A DNA stretch of 64,000 nucleotides from Geminisphaera colitermitum TAV2 (lineage in GTDB: Bacteria; Verrucomicrobiota; Verrucomicrobiia; Opitutales; Opitutaceae): positions 1 to 64,000 of the forward strand of contig NZ_ABEA03000195.1 of NCBI RefSeq assembly GCF_000171235.2, written 5' to 3'. A program made the translations under genes and the position numbers. Shown piece after piece: positions 1 to 8,146 of the stretch. Position 1 is the stretch's first letter. Each line of letters begins with the position of its first letter. Under the pieces are notes generated by a model that did no database searches, was not told the DNA's origin, and worked only from the letters and a program-made list of their open reading frames with translations.

Positions 1-2
1 TC

Positions 3-719
3 GTCCTCCGCGACATCAACTTTGAAGCCCGCCCCGGCCAGACCGTTGCCCTCGTCGGACACACCGGCAGCGGCAAAAGCTCCATCATCAACCTCGTATC
101 CAAATTCTACCTACCCACATCCGGCCAGGTGCTCATTGACGGCCGCGACATTCTCACGCTCACCGGCCACTCCCTGCACCGGCAGACCGGCATGGTCACA
201 CAGCAAAACTTCCTCTTCAGCGGCACCGTTCTCGACAACATCCGCATGGCCCGCCCCGAGGCGACGGAAGACGACGTGCGCGCCGCCGCCGCGTCCATCG
301 ACTGCCTCGATCTCCTCGACGCCCTGCCTTGCGGACTTGCCACCGACGTCGGCGCGGGGGGGGGGGGGATCTCGCTCGGCCAGCGCCAGCTCGTGTGCTT
401 CACCCGCGCCATGCTTGCCAAGCCGCGCCTCGTCATCCTCGACGAGGCCACCAGCGCCATCGACGCCCTCACCGAAGCCCGACTCCAGCGCGCCCTGCAA
501 CTCCTCCTCACCGGCCGCACCAGCCTCGTCGTCGCCCACCGCCTCAGCACCATCCGCCACGCCGACCTCGTGCTTGTGCTCGACCACGGACGTATCATCG
601 AACGCGGTACACACGACACCCTCGTCGCCGCCGGCGGAGTTTACGCCTCCCTCCACGGCCAGTTTGCGCAAGGCGACAAAAGCCCCTCCGCGGCAGACTC
701 GCCGCCCCTTCAGACGTAG
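3..719 (+). CDS. ABC transporter, C-terminal nucleotide-binding domain (5'-truncated by window)
   Basis: Only the last 238 codons are present; the membrane domain lies outside the window. The ATP-binding cassette is complete: Walker A GHTGSGKS at visible residues 19-26, a Q-loop (TQQNFLF), signature SLGQRQ near 124-129, Walker B LVILDEATSAID near 143-155, and the H-loop in VVAHRLST. The fold and the NIRMARPEA segment match the half-size exporter type (ABCB/MsbA-like), in which this domain follows six membrane helices. A run of 13 G codes for Gly residues just before the signature motif; any length change not a multiple of three would destroy the signature. Substrate unknown. The nucleotide-binding assignment is secure; the exporter subtype is inferred. 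Confidence 0.9.
   Translation, partial: VLRDINFEARPGQTVALVGHTGSGKSSIINLVSKFYLPTSGQVLIDGRDILTLTGHSLHRQTGMVTQQNFLFSGTVLDNIRMARPEATEDDVRAAAASIDCLDLLDALPCGLATDVGAGGGGISLGQRQLVCFTRAMLAKPRLVILDEATSAIDALTEARLQRALQLLLTGRTSLVVAHRLSTIRHADLVLVLDHGRIIERGTHDTLVAAGGVYASLHGQFAQGDKSPSAADSPPLQT
356..368 (+). repeat. G13 homopolymer inside ABC transporter gene
   Basis: Thirteen consecutive G, in frame as Gly codons immediately before the ABC signature motif. One of about sixteen G/C runs of at least 10 in the window. Confidence 0.9.
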
Positions 720-866
720 TTATTTTTCAACTACGCAGCCATCCGGCGCTTTTGAAAACTCTTGGCCGGTTACGCAAGTTTGAAATTTTCCCTCTGAAAC
801 CGGTATTTTTACCCAGAAAAAATACTGTTTGCATTCGCTCCGCACTGTCCTAGGACGAACCTCGCT

Positions 867-1139
867 ATGGCAAAAACACCTGCACGCAAACCCAACGCTG
901 CCTTCATGAAACCGGTTCAACCTGACGACGTCCTCGCGGCCGTTGTTGGTGCGAAACCCCTCCCCCGCACGGAGCTCACCAAGAAACTCTGGGAATACAT
1001 CAAGAAGAACAACCTTCAGGACAAGAAGGTGAAGACCAACATCAACGCGGACGACAAACTGAAGGCCGTTTTCAACGGCAAGAAGACCGTCTCGATGTTC
1101 GAAATGACCAAGCTCGTTTCCGGCCACCTCAAGGCTTGA
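867..1139 (+). CDS. SWIB/MDM2 domain protein
   Basis: Ninety-residue protein that is essentially one SWIB domain: basic N-terminus (MAKTPARK), then FMKPVQPDDVLAAVVG, LTKKLWEYIKKNNLQD, and a tail VFNGKKTVSMFEMTKLVSGHL. This matches the small stand-alone SWIB proteins of Chlamydiae and Verrucomicrobia, thought to be nucleic-acid or chromatin associated; the exact role is not known. It is monocistronic, with 147 bp of A/T-richer upstream DNA and its own terminator downstream. The ATG start sits where the basic tail begins. The domain is clear; the function is inference. Confidence 0.9.
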   Translation: MAKTPARKPNAAFMKPVQPDDVLAAVVGAKPLPRTELTKKLWEYIKKNNLQDKKVKTNINADDKLKAVFNGKKTVSMFEMTKLVSGHLKA

Positions 1140-1171
1140 TTCGCGCGCGACATTTCCTCGCAGCAACTCTT

Positions 1172-1206
1172 GCCGCCGGCGCCCTCAAAAGCCCGGCGGC
1201 TTTTTT
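1172..1206 (+). terminator. Rho-independent terminator of the SWIB gene
   Basis: Stem gccgccgg (1172-1179) pairs with ccggcggc (1193-1200) and is followed directly by six T. It lies 33 bp past the SWIB stop codon. Confidence 0.85.
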
Positions 1207-1337
1207 GTGCCCGCGCAACTTGCAGTGGAAAAGGAAGTTGCCTCATCCGAATCCCGCTCAGGAGGCAAAATCCGCCTCCCCCTGCCTCCACCCGGCCCGC
1301 CTCCTGCTATACCGTCCGGCCATCGTCGCGCCAACCT

Positions 1338-4300
1338 ATGCCCATTCACGTTGCTCTCCACCACCGGACAGCCTACGCCTACGACCGCCCGATCAACCTC
1401 GGCCCGCAGGTCATCCGACTCCGGCCCGCGCCGCACTGCCGGACGCCCATCCCGGCCTACTCGCTCAAAATCGAACCCGAAGGCTACTTCATCAACTGGC
1501 AGCAGGACCCGTTCAGCAATCACCTGGCGCGGGTTGTTTTTCCTGAAAAAATCACCCGGTTCACCGTCACCGTGGACCTCGTGGCCGGGATGTCGGTTTA
1601 CAATCCGTTCGATTTTTTTCTCGAACCCGAGGCGGAAAAATTCCCCTTCACCTACGCCGAATCCCTCGCCACCGAGCTTGCTCCCTACCGCAACAGACCC
1701 AGTCCGGGCCAAAAACTCGCCTGTTTCATCCATTCGCTCGACCTCAAGCCCCGCCGTACAATCGACTTTCTTGTCGCACTCAATCAGAGGCTCTTCACCG
1801 AAATCCGTTACATTATTCGCATGGAACCCGGCGTGCAAAACGCCGAGACCACGCTCGCCATGCGCAGCGGTTCCTGCCGCGACTCCGCCTGGCTGATGGT
1901 GCAGGTGCTCCGCAGCATCGGCCTCGCCGCACGCTTCGTATCTGGATATTTGATACAACTCAAGGCCGACGTGAAATCCCTCGACGGCCCCTCCGGAGCG
2001 GAGCAGGACTTCACCGACCTGCACGCCTGGTGCGAAGTGTTTCTCCCCGGCGCCGGCTGGGTCGGCCTCGACCCCACCTCCGGCCTCTTCGCCGGCGAAG
2101 GCCACATCCCTGTCGCCTGTTCGCCCGAACCCTCCAGCGCCGCGCCCATCACGGGCGCGCTCGACGAATGCGAAGTCGAGTTTGCCCATGAGATGCATGT
2201 CAGCCGCATCCAGGAATCCCCGCGTGTCACGCAGCCCTGCACCGAGGAGCAATGGGCGGCCATCGACCGTCTCGGCCACCAGATCGACGCCGACCTCGAA
2301 CGCGACGACATCCGCCTCACCATGGGCGGCGAACCCACCTTCGTCTCCATCGACGATCCCGACGGCCCCGAGTGGAATTTCACCGCCGTCTCTCACCCAA
2401 AACGCATCCTCTCCGGCCAGCTCATCAAACGCCTGCGCGACAAATTCGCCCCCGGCGCACTGCTGCACTACGGCCAGGGCAAATGGTATCCCGGCGAACC
2501 CCTGCCCCGCTGGGCGCTCTCCGCCTTCTGGCGCAAGGACGGAGTCCCCGTCTGGCGCGACGACTCTCTGATCGCCGACGTGTCACGGGATTATGGATAC
2601 GGCGCCCGCGAGGCCCGCGAACTCGCCCTGCGCATCGCCCGCGCCGCCGGGCTCAACCCCGCGCATCTGCTGCCCGCCTACGAGGACGTCTTTTATTACA
2701 CATGGAAGGAGCGCCGCCTCCCGTCCAACGTCGCCGCCGGGGATTCCCGGCTCAAAGACAAGCAGGAGCGCGAACGCATCGCCCGCATTTTCCAGAAGGA
2801 ACTCGGCGAAGTCGTCGGCTACGCGCTCCCCATCAAACGCATCTCCGAAGACGCCGGCGGCGGACACGCGGGCTGGATGTCCGGCCCCTGGTTTCTGCGT
2901 GACGACGACACCCTCTGGCTCATCCCCGGCGATTCGCCCATGGGCCTGCGCCTCCCGCTCGACTCGATCCCCTGGGTTGCGCCGAAGGACTACCCGCACC
3001 AATGGCCGCGCGATCTCTCGCAACCCCTGCCCGCGCTGCCCCGCGAATTTCCCCTTGGCATCGGCCGCCAGCGTTTCGTGAGTGGTGCGAACGCCCCGCT
3101 CGCGCCCGGACACGGCCCCGGCCAGCGCGCGCAGCAGCCCGACCCCGCACGCCGCCCCGCCGAAGGCGAAAGCGCGCCGCACATCATCCGCACCGCCCTC
3201 TGCGTGCAACCGCGCGACGGACGCCTGCACGTCTTCATGCCCCCGATCACGCTTGCCGAGGATTACCTCGATCTCATCTCCGGTATCGAAACTTCCGCTA
3301 CAGAACTCGGCCTGCCCGTCATCATCGAGGGCGAGCCGCCGCCGCGCGATCCGCGCCTCAACAAGCTCTCCGTCACACCCGATCCCGGCGTCATCGAGGT
3401 CAACCTCCACCCGAGCCGCACCTGGACCGAACTCGTTGACCGCACCACCACGCTCTATGAAGAAGCCCGGCTTGCGCGCCTCGGCACGGAAAAGTTCATG
3501 ATCGACGGACGCCACACCGGCACCGGCGGCGGCAACCACATCATCCTCGGCGGCGAAACGCCCTCCGACTCCCCCATCCTGCGACGCCCCGACCTCCTCC
3601 GCTCGCTCCTCACCTACTGGCAAAACCATCCCTCGCTCAGCTACCTGTTTTCCGGCCTCTTCATCGGCCCCACCTCGCAGGCCCCGCGTGTGGATGAGGC
3701 GCGCAACGACAGCCTCTACGAACTCGACATCGCCTTTCACGAACTGGACCGCCAGCTTGCCGCCGGCCACACGCCGCCCTGGCTCGTTGACCGCCTCTTT
3801 CGCAACCTGCTCACCGACGCCACCGGCAACACGCACCGCGCCGAGTTCAGCATCGACAAACTCTACTCGCCCGACGGTCCCGCCGGGCGTCTCGGACTCG
3901 TCGAGATGCGCGCCTTCGAGATGCCGCCGCACGCGCGCATGAGCCTCACCCAGCACCTGCTTTTGCGCGGCCTCGTCGCCAAATTCTGGCGCAAACCCTG
4001 CCGCAACAAACTCGTTCACTGGGGCTCCGACATTCATGACCGCTGGATGCTGCCGCACTTCTGCGAGACGGATTTCAATGACGTGCTGCGCGACCTGCGC
4101 GAATCCGGTTATCCCTTCGACCCGGCGTGGTTCGCTCCGCATTTCGAATTTCGCTTTCCGCGCATCGGCGAGTTTGCCCAGCGCGACGTCCACGTCGAGT
4201 TGCGCACCGCGCTGGAGCCCTGGCATGTGCTCGGCGAGGAGGCCGGCGGCGGCGGCACCGTGCGCTACGTGGACAGTTCGCTGGAGCGTCTTCAGATAAA

Positions 4301-4721
4301 AGCCCGCGGACTCATCGGCGACCGTTTCGCCCTCGCCGTCAACGGTCGCCGCCTCCCTCTGCACCCGACCGGCGTCAACGGCGAAGGCGTGGCCGGCGTG
4401 CGTTACCGCGCCTGGCAGCCACCCAATTGCCTGCAACCGACGATCGGCGTTCACGCCCCGCTCGTATTCGACCTGGTGGATACATGGAACAACCGTCCAC
4501 TCGGCGGCTGCACCTATCACGTCGCCCACCCCGGCGGTCGCAATTACGAAACTCTGCCGGTCAATTCCTACGAAGCCGAAAGCCGCCGCCTCGCACGTTT
4601 TTCCACCATCGGCCACACGCCCGGCGCGGAGCCAGTCGCCCTTCGGCACGACTCTGCCCCCGGCATGGCTTTCACGCTCGACCTGCGCCATCCAGAACCT
4701 GCATCACGGAATCCCGAATGA
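1338..4721 (+). CDS. Transglutaminase-like protein fused to DUF2126 putative amidoligase
   Basis: Protein of 1127 residues. The start is ATG 1338 (MPIHVALHHRTAY), the usual opening of this family; the open frame continues upstream without similarity. N-terminal part (about 1-290): transglutaminase-like domain with catalytic Cys180 (SGSCRDSAW), His229 (LHAW) and Asp245 (GLDPTS). The rest matches the DUF2126 putative amidoligase region, with MGGEPTFVSID, the GGGNHI segment and EMPPHARMSL. Its stop overlaps the next start as ATGA, so it is translationally linked to the ATP-grasp/alpha-E gene. In other bacteria this set has been proposed to make or modify a peptide or amide-linked compound; the substrate is unknown. 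Cytoplasmic (no signal peptide). Confidence 0.9.
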   Translation: MPIHVALHHRTAYAYDRPINLGPQVIRLRPAPHCRTPIPAYSLKIEPEGYFINWQQDPFSNHLARVVFPEKITRFTVTVDLVAGMSVYNPFDFFLEPEAEKFPFTYAESLATELAPYRNRPSPGQKLACFIHSLDLKPRRTIDFLVALNQRLFTEIRYIIRMEPGVQNAETTLAMRSGSCRDSAWLMVQVLRSIGLAARFVSGYLIQLKADVKSLDGPSGAEQDFTDLHAWCEVFLPGAGWVGLDPTSGLFAGEGHIPVACSPEPSSAAPITGALDECEVEFAHEMHVSRIQESPRVTQPCTEEQWAAIDRLGHQIDADLERDDIRLTMGGEPTFVSIDDPDGPEWNFTAVSHPKRILSGQLIKRLRDKFAPGALLHYGQGKWYPGEPLPRWALSAFWRKDGVPVWRDDSLIADVSRDYGYGAREARELALRIARAAGLNPAHLLPAYEDVFYYTWKERRLPSNVAAGDSRLKDKQERERIARIFQKELGEVVGYALPIKRISEDAGGGHAGWMSGPWFLRDDDTLWLIPGDSPMGLRLPLDSIPWVAPKDYPHQWPRDLSQPLPALPREFPLGIGRQRFVSGANAPLAPGHGPGQRAQQPDPARRPAEGESAPHIIRTALCVQPRDGRLHVFMPPITLAEDYLDLISGIETSATELGLPVIIEGEPPPRDPRLNKLSVTPDPGVIEVNLHPSRTWTELVDRTTTLYEEARLARLGTEKFMIDGRHTGTGGGNHIILGGETPSDSPILRRPDLLRSLLTYWQNHPSLSYLFSGLFIGPTSQAPRVDEARNDSLYELDIAFHELDRQLAAGHTPPWLVDRLFRNLLTDATGNTHRAEFSIDKLYSPDGPAGRLGLVEMRAFEMPPHARMSLTQHLLLRGLVAKFWRKPCRNKLVHWGSDIHDRWMLPHFCETDFNDVLRDLRESGYPFDPAWFAPHFEFRFPRIGEFAQRDVHVELRTALEPWHVLGEEAGGGGTVRYVDSSLERLQIKARGLIGDRFALAVNGRRLPLHPTGVNGEGVAGVRYRAWQPPNCLQPTIGVHAPLVFDLVDTWNNRPLGGCTYHVAHPGGRNYETLPVNSYEAESRRLARFSTIGHTPGAEPVALRHDSAPGMAFTLDLRHPEPASRNPE

Positions 4722-7204
4722 GTTCCGCCGCCACTACCACCGCCGACCTCCTCGCTGACTACCGGCAACGTCCCGGCCACTTCGACGAATGCCGCCTGCC
4801 CGACGACGTCGCCCTGCGCCCGGCATGGGCCGAATTTTTCAGCCACCTCGGCTCCCATCCGCAGGACGCCATTCGCTCCGCCGTCGAAGCCTGCCGCCGT
4901 GCCGTGCTCGAACAAGACGTGAGCATGAACGTGTATGCCGGCGATGGATCAACCGCCCACGTCTGGCCCCTCGACCCTATCCCGCTCCTCCTTGGTTCCG
5001 ACGACTGGACTCTCATCACCGACGGACTTCGCCAGCGCGCCCGCCTCTACAACGCCCTGCTCAATGACCTCTACGGCCCGCAACACCTCCTGCGCGACGG
5101 CCACCTGCCCGCCTCGCTTGCCATGGCCAGCCCGCATTTCCTCCGCGCCTGCCACGGTCTCGGACGCGCCCCCTCCCCCCACACCTACGCCGCCGACATC
5201 GCCCGCTCCCCGGACGGACGCTGGTGGGTGATCGAAGACCGCCTCGACGCGCCCTCCGGCCTCGGCTACTCGCTGCAAAACCGCATGATTACGCGCGAGG
5301 TTTTGCCTCGTGTTTTTCAGCGCGCGCCCGTCACGCGCCTCCATCGCTTTTTCCATGACTTCCGCCAGTCGCTCGAAACCCTCGCCCCCCACGGTTCCAC
5401 CGATCCGCGCGTCGTTTTCCTCACGCCCGGCCCCGCCAACGAAACATGGTTCGAACACGCCTACCTCGCCCGCTACCTCGGATTCCCCTTGGTTGAAGGC
5501 GCCGACCTCACCACCCGCGACCGCCAGGTTTTCCTGCGCACCGTCGGCGGTCTGCGCCGCGTCGATGTCATCGTGCGCCGCGTCGATTCCGACTTTTGCG
5601 ACCCGCTCGAACTCAACGACCAGTCCCTGCTCGGCGTCCCCGGCCTGATCGAAGCTGCGCAAGCCCGGCGCGTCGCCATCGCCAATCTTCCCGGAGGCCG
5701 CGCCCTCGAAACCACCGCCCTCCTCGCCTTCCTCGCCCCGCTCTGCCGCCACGTATTGGGAGAGGAACTACGCCTGCCCAGCGTCGCCACCTGGTGGTGC
5801 GGTCACGATGACGCCCGCCGCTACGTGCTGGAAAACCTGCACGGCCTCGTCATCAAGCCCACCTTTCCCACGCCCGGCAGCCCCCCCCTCCGCTACGGAC
5901 CTCAGCTCTCCGAGGCGGGCCGCGCCACCCTCGCACGCGACATCAAACTCCGCCCCTGGGCCTGGTGCGGACAGGAGCGCGTGCTCCTCGGCACCACGCC
6001 CGGACTCAATCCCGCCACCGGACATCTCACCGCCATGCCCTTCATCGCGCGCATCCACCTCGCGTGGCACGACGGCGATTATCAAGTCATGCCCGGCGGC
6101 CTCGCGCGCTGCAACCCGGTGGGCGAAGACGCCATCGTTTCCCTCCAGACCGGCTCCGTCGCCAAGGACATCTGGGTGCTGCACGCCACCGACGCCCCCC
6201 CCGAGCCCGCGTCCACGCCCGCCGCCGCCTCTGTCTCCAACGAAGCGCACGACACTCCCAGTCGCCTCGCCGACGACCTCTTCTGGCTCGGACGCTACCT
6301 CGAACGCACCGGACAACTCGCCCGCATGCTCGCCAAGCTGGAACCCCTGCTCCGCGATGAAATCGCCACCCTCGATCCCGCCGTCGTGGACGACGCCGTG
6401 CGCCTGCTCTGCCACCTCCAGCAAGTCCCCGTGCCAGAGGTGGGGCCGATCGAAAAAAGCGCCGCCTTCGTCCGCCGCATCGCCACCGATCCCGGCCAGC
6501 CGGGCAGCCTCAACACCAATCTCGAACGCCTCGGACGCAGCCTCGAAGCCGTCAAATCGCGCCTCCCGCCCGAAGCCTGGCAAATGACACGCCGCCTGCG
6601 TGAATCCCGCCAGTCCGCGCCCGGCGCGGTGGGACTGCGCGCGCAACTCGCCGCGCTCGACGGCATCCTCGCCGAGAACCTCCCGCGCAACACCGCCTGG
6701 CACTTCCTCGACCTGGGTCGCCGCATCGAACGCAGCCTGCAAATCCTCAACGTCCTGCAACACCTGCTCGGCGACGCCACCGGAACTGCGCCCTCGGAAT
6801 TTCGCCTCCAAACCACGCTGCACCTCGCCGACTCTCTCTTCGCCTACCGCTCCATGCACCACGGCGCATTTCACCCCGAGACGGTGTTGCAATGGCTCGT
6901 CACCGAACGGGAGAACACCCGCGGCCTGCACTATCAGGCCGACCTTGTCACGCAGAGCCTCGCCGCCCTGCCCGACCGGCTCGCGCCCCGCGCCGTGGAG
7001 CAATTGCGCAACCGCGCCCTGTACTACCTCAGCATCGTGCGCATGGCCGACACAGCACGCTTCGCCGCCGCCACCGCCGCCGCTGTTCCCTTCTGGCAAA
7101 CACTCGTCTCGCTCAACCGCGAACTCAGCGCCCAACTCACCGAAATCTATTTCTCCCACGCCCGTGCCTCTGGCGCAGACACCGACCAGATGACCGGACT
7201 GTAA
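4718..7204 (+). CDS. Circularly permuted ATP-grasp domain fused to alpha-E domain
   Basis: Protein of 828 residues starting at ATG 4718, four bases overlapping the preceding stop; the open frame upstream is a shadow of the previous gene. Residues 1 to about 490 form a circularly permuted type 2 ATP-grasp domain (DVSMNVYAGDG, LNDLYGPQHLL, WWVIEDRLDAPSGLGYSLQN, VVFLTPGPANETWFEH, GHLTAMPFIARIHL). A low-complexity linker (PPEPASTPAAAS) leads to an alpha-helical alpha-E domain (DDLFWLGRYLERTGQLARML). The two halves are often separate genes (DUF404/407 and DUF403); here they are fused. It probably forms an amide or peptide bond with ATP, together with its transglutaminase-domain neighbours. The ligated substrates are unknown. 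Confidence 0.9.
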   Translation: MSSAATTTADLLADYRQRPGHFDECRLPDDVALRPAWAEFFSHLGSHPQDAIRSAVEACRRAVLEQDVSMNVYAGDGSTAHVWPLDPIPLLLGSDDWTLITDGLRQRARLYNALLNDLYGPQHLLRDGHLPASLAMASPHFLRACHGLGRAPSPHTYAADIARSPDGRWWVIEDRLDAPSGLGYSLQNRMITREVLPRVFQRAPVTRLHRFFHDFRQSLETLAPHGSTDPRVVFLTPGPANETWFEHAYLARYLGFPLVEGADLTTRDRQVFLRTVGGLRRVDVIVRRVDSDFCDPLELNDQSLLGVPGLIEAAQARRVAIANLPGGRALETTALLAFLAPLCRHVLGEELRLPSVATWWCGHDDARRYVLENLHGLVIKPTFPTPGSPPLRYGPQLSEAGRATLARDIKLRPWAWCGQERVLLGTTPGLNPATGHLTAMPFIARIHLAWHDGDYQVMPGGLARCNPVGEDAIVSLQTGSVAKDIWVLHATDAPPEPASTPAAASVSNEAHDTPSRLADDLFWLGRYLERTGQLARMLAKLEPLLRDEIATLDPAVVDDAVRLLCHLQQVPVPEVGPIEKSAAFVRRIATDPGQPGSLNTNLERLGRSLEAVKSRLPPEAWQMTRRLRESRQSAPGAVGLRAQLAALDGILAENLPRNTAWHFLDLGRRIERSLQILNVLQHLLGDATGTAPSEFRLQTTLHLADSLFAYRSMHHGAFHPETVLQWLVTERENTRGLHYQADLVTQSLAALPDRLAPRAVEQLRNRALYYLSIVRMADTARFAAATAAAVPFWQTLVSLNRELSAQLTEIYFSHARASGADTDQMTGL

Positions 7205-7237
7205 CCGCCGGACTGGGATTCAGGATATTCCACACAC

Positions 7238-8146
7238 ATGCCGCTCTATCGTATCACGCATACCACTACATGGACGCACCACGCCCCTGTCGCCACGGCG
7301 TGGCAGATGCTGCGCCTGCAACCGGGCGACACCACCGGCCAGCGTTGCCTTGACTGGCGGCTGTCCATCACGCCTGAGCCCGCCGTCATCACCACGCGAA
7401 CGGATTATTTTGGAAACCGGATGCACCTCTTCAACCTCAGCCAGCCCCATGCCCAACTTGTCATCCATGCCGTCAGCCGCGTCGCCCGTGAAGACATCCC
7501 GCCACCCGCGCTCGACCTCGATCTCACACCGCCCCCAGCCCTCGCCGCCCTCCAGACGACGCAGGCCATCCACTCCGGTGAATTTCAACTCGAACAATAC
7601 CGGCATCCCACCGCCCTCGTCCCTCATCTCCCGGAAGCCGCCTCTCTCGCCGCCGGTCTCGATCTCGCCGGCATGCCCGTGCTCACATGGCTGGCTGCGC
7701 TCGGAGAAAAGTTCGGACGCGACTACAAGTTCGACACGACCGTGACCACCATCGCCACCCCGCTCGCACAGGTGCTGCGCAATCGTCGCGGTGTGTGCCA
7801 GGACTTCGCGCACCTGTTTCTCAGTTGCCTTCGCCAGCACGGACTCGCCGCTGCCTACGTGAGCGGTTATCTCCTCACCGAACCGCCGCCCGGCTCTCCG
7901 CGTCTGCTCGGCGTCGATGCCATGCACGCCTGGATTTCTGTCCATGTCCCCGGCACCGGCTGGATCGATTACGATCCCACCAACCTGATGTTTGCGGGCG
8001 TCGGCCACATCACCGTCGCCCGAGGCCGCGACTACGCCGACATCACGCCCACCCGCGGCGTCTTCAGCGGTGCCGACTCCCACGCTCTCAAGGTGGAAGT
8101 CACCGTCCAGCCGGAGGACGAAATGGACTGCTCCTTCACTATATAA
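7238..8146 (+). CDS. Transglutaminase-like cysteine protease-fold protein
   Basis: Protein of 302 residues with an N-terminal beta-sandwich (transglut_N type, MPLYRITHTTTW) and a transglutaminase core. The catalytic triad is visible: Cys187 in RRGVCQDFAH, His230 in DAMHAWISV and Asp246 in IDYDPTN. It follows the ATP-grasp/alpha-E gene by 33 bp on the same strand and completes the three-gene island; such proteins are usually thought to act as peptidases or amidases on the product of the ligases. The 3' end overlaps the convergent FAD oxidoreductase frame by 115 bp, which is unusual for two genuine genes. Confidence 0.9.
   Translation: MPLYRITHTTTWTHHAPVATAWQMLRLQPGDTTGQRCLDWRLSITPEPAVITTRTDYFGNRMHLFNLSQPHAQLVIHAVSRVAREDIPPPALDLDLTPPPALAALQTTQAIHSGEFQLEQYRHPTALVPHLPEAASLAAGLDLAGMPVLTWLAALGEKFGRDYKFDTTVTTIATPLAQVLRNRRGVCQDFAHLFLSCLRQHGLAAAYVSGYLLTEPPPGSPRLLGVDAMHAWISVHVPGTGWIDYDPTNLMFAGVGHITVARGRDYADITPTRGVFSGADSHALKVEVTVQPEDEMDCSFTI

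Noticed and set aside
749-757. CTTTTGAAA upstream of the SWIB gene as a sixth operator
   Set aside because: The TGGT/ACCA palindrome is missing at the required distance.
2583-4691. 702-codon minus-strand frame opposite the DUF2126 gene
   Set aside because: Antisense shadow; the sense frame has complete domains.
4127-4717. N-terminal extension of the ATP-grasp gene
   Set aside because: Arg-rich shadow of the preceding gene; family start is ATG 4718 with an ATGA overlap.
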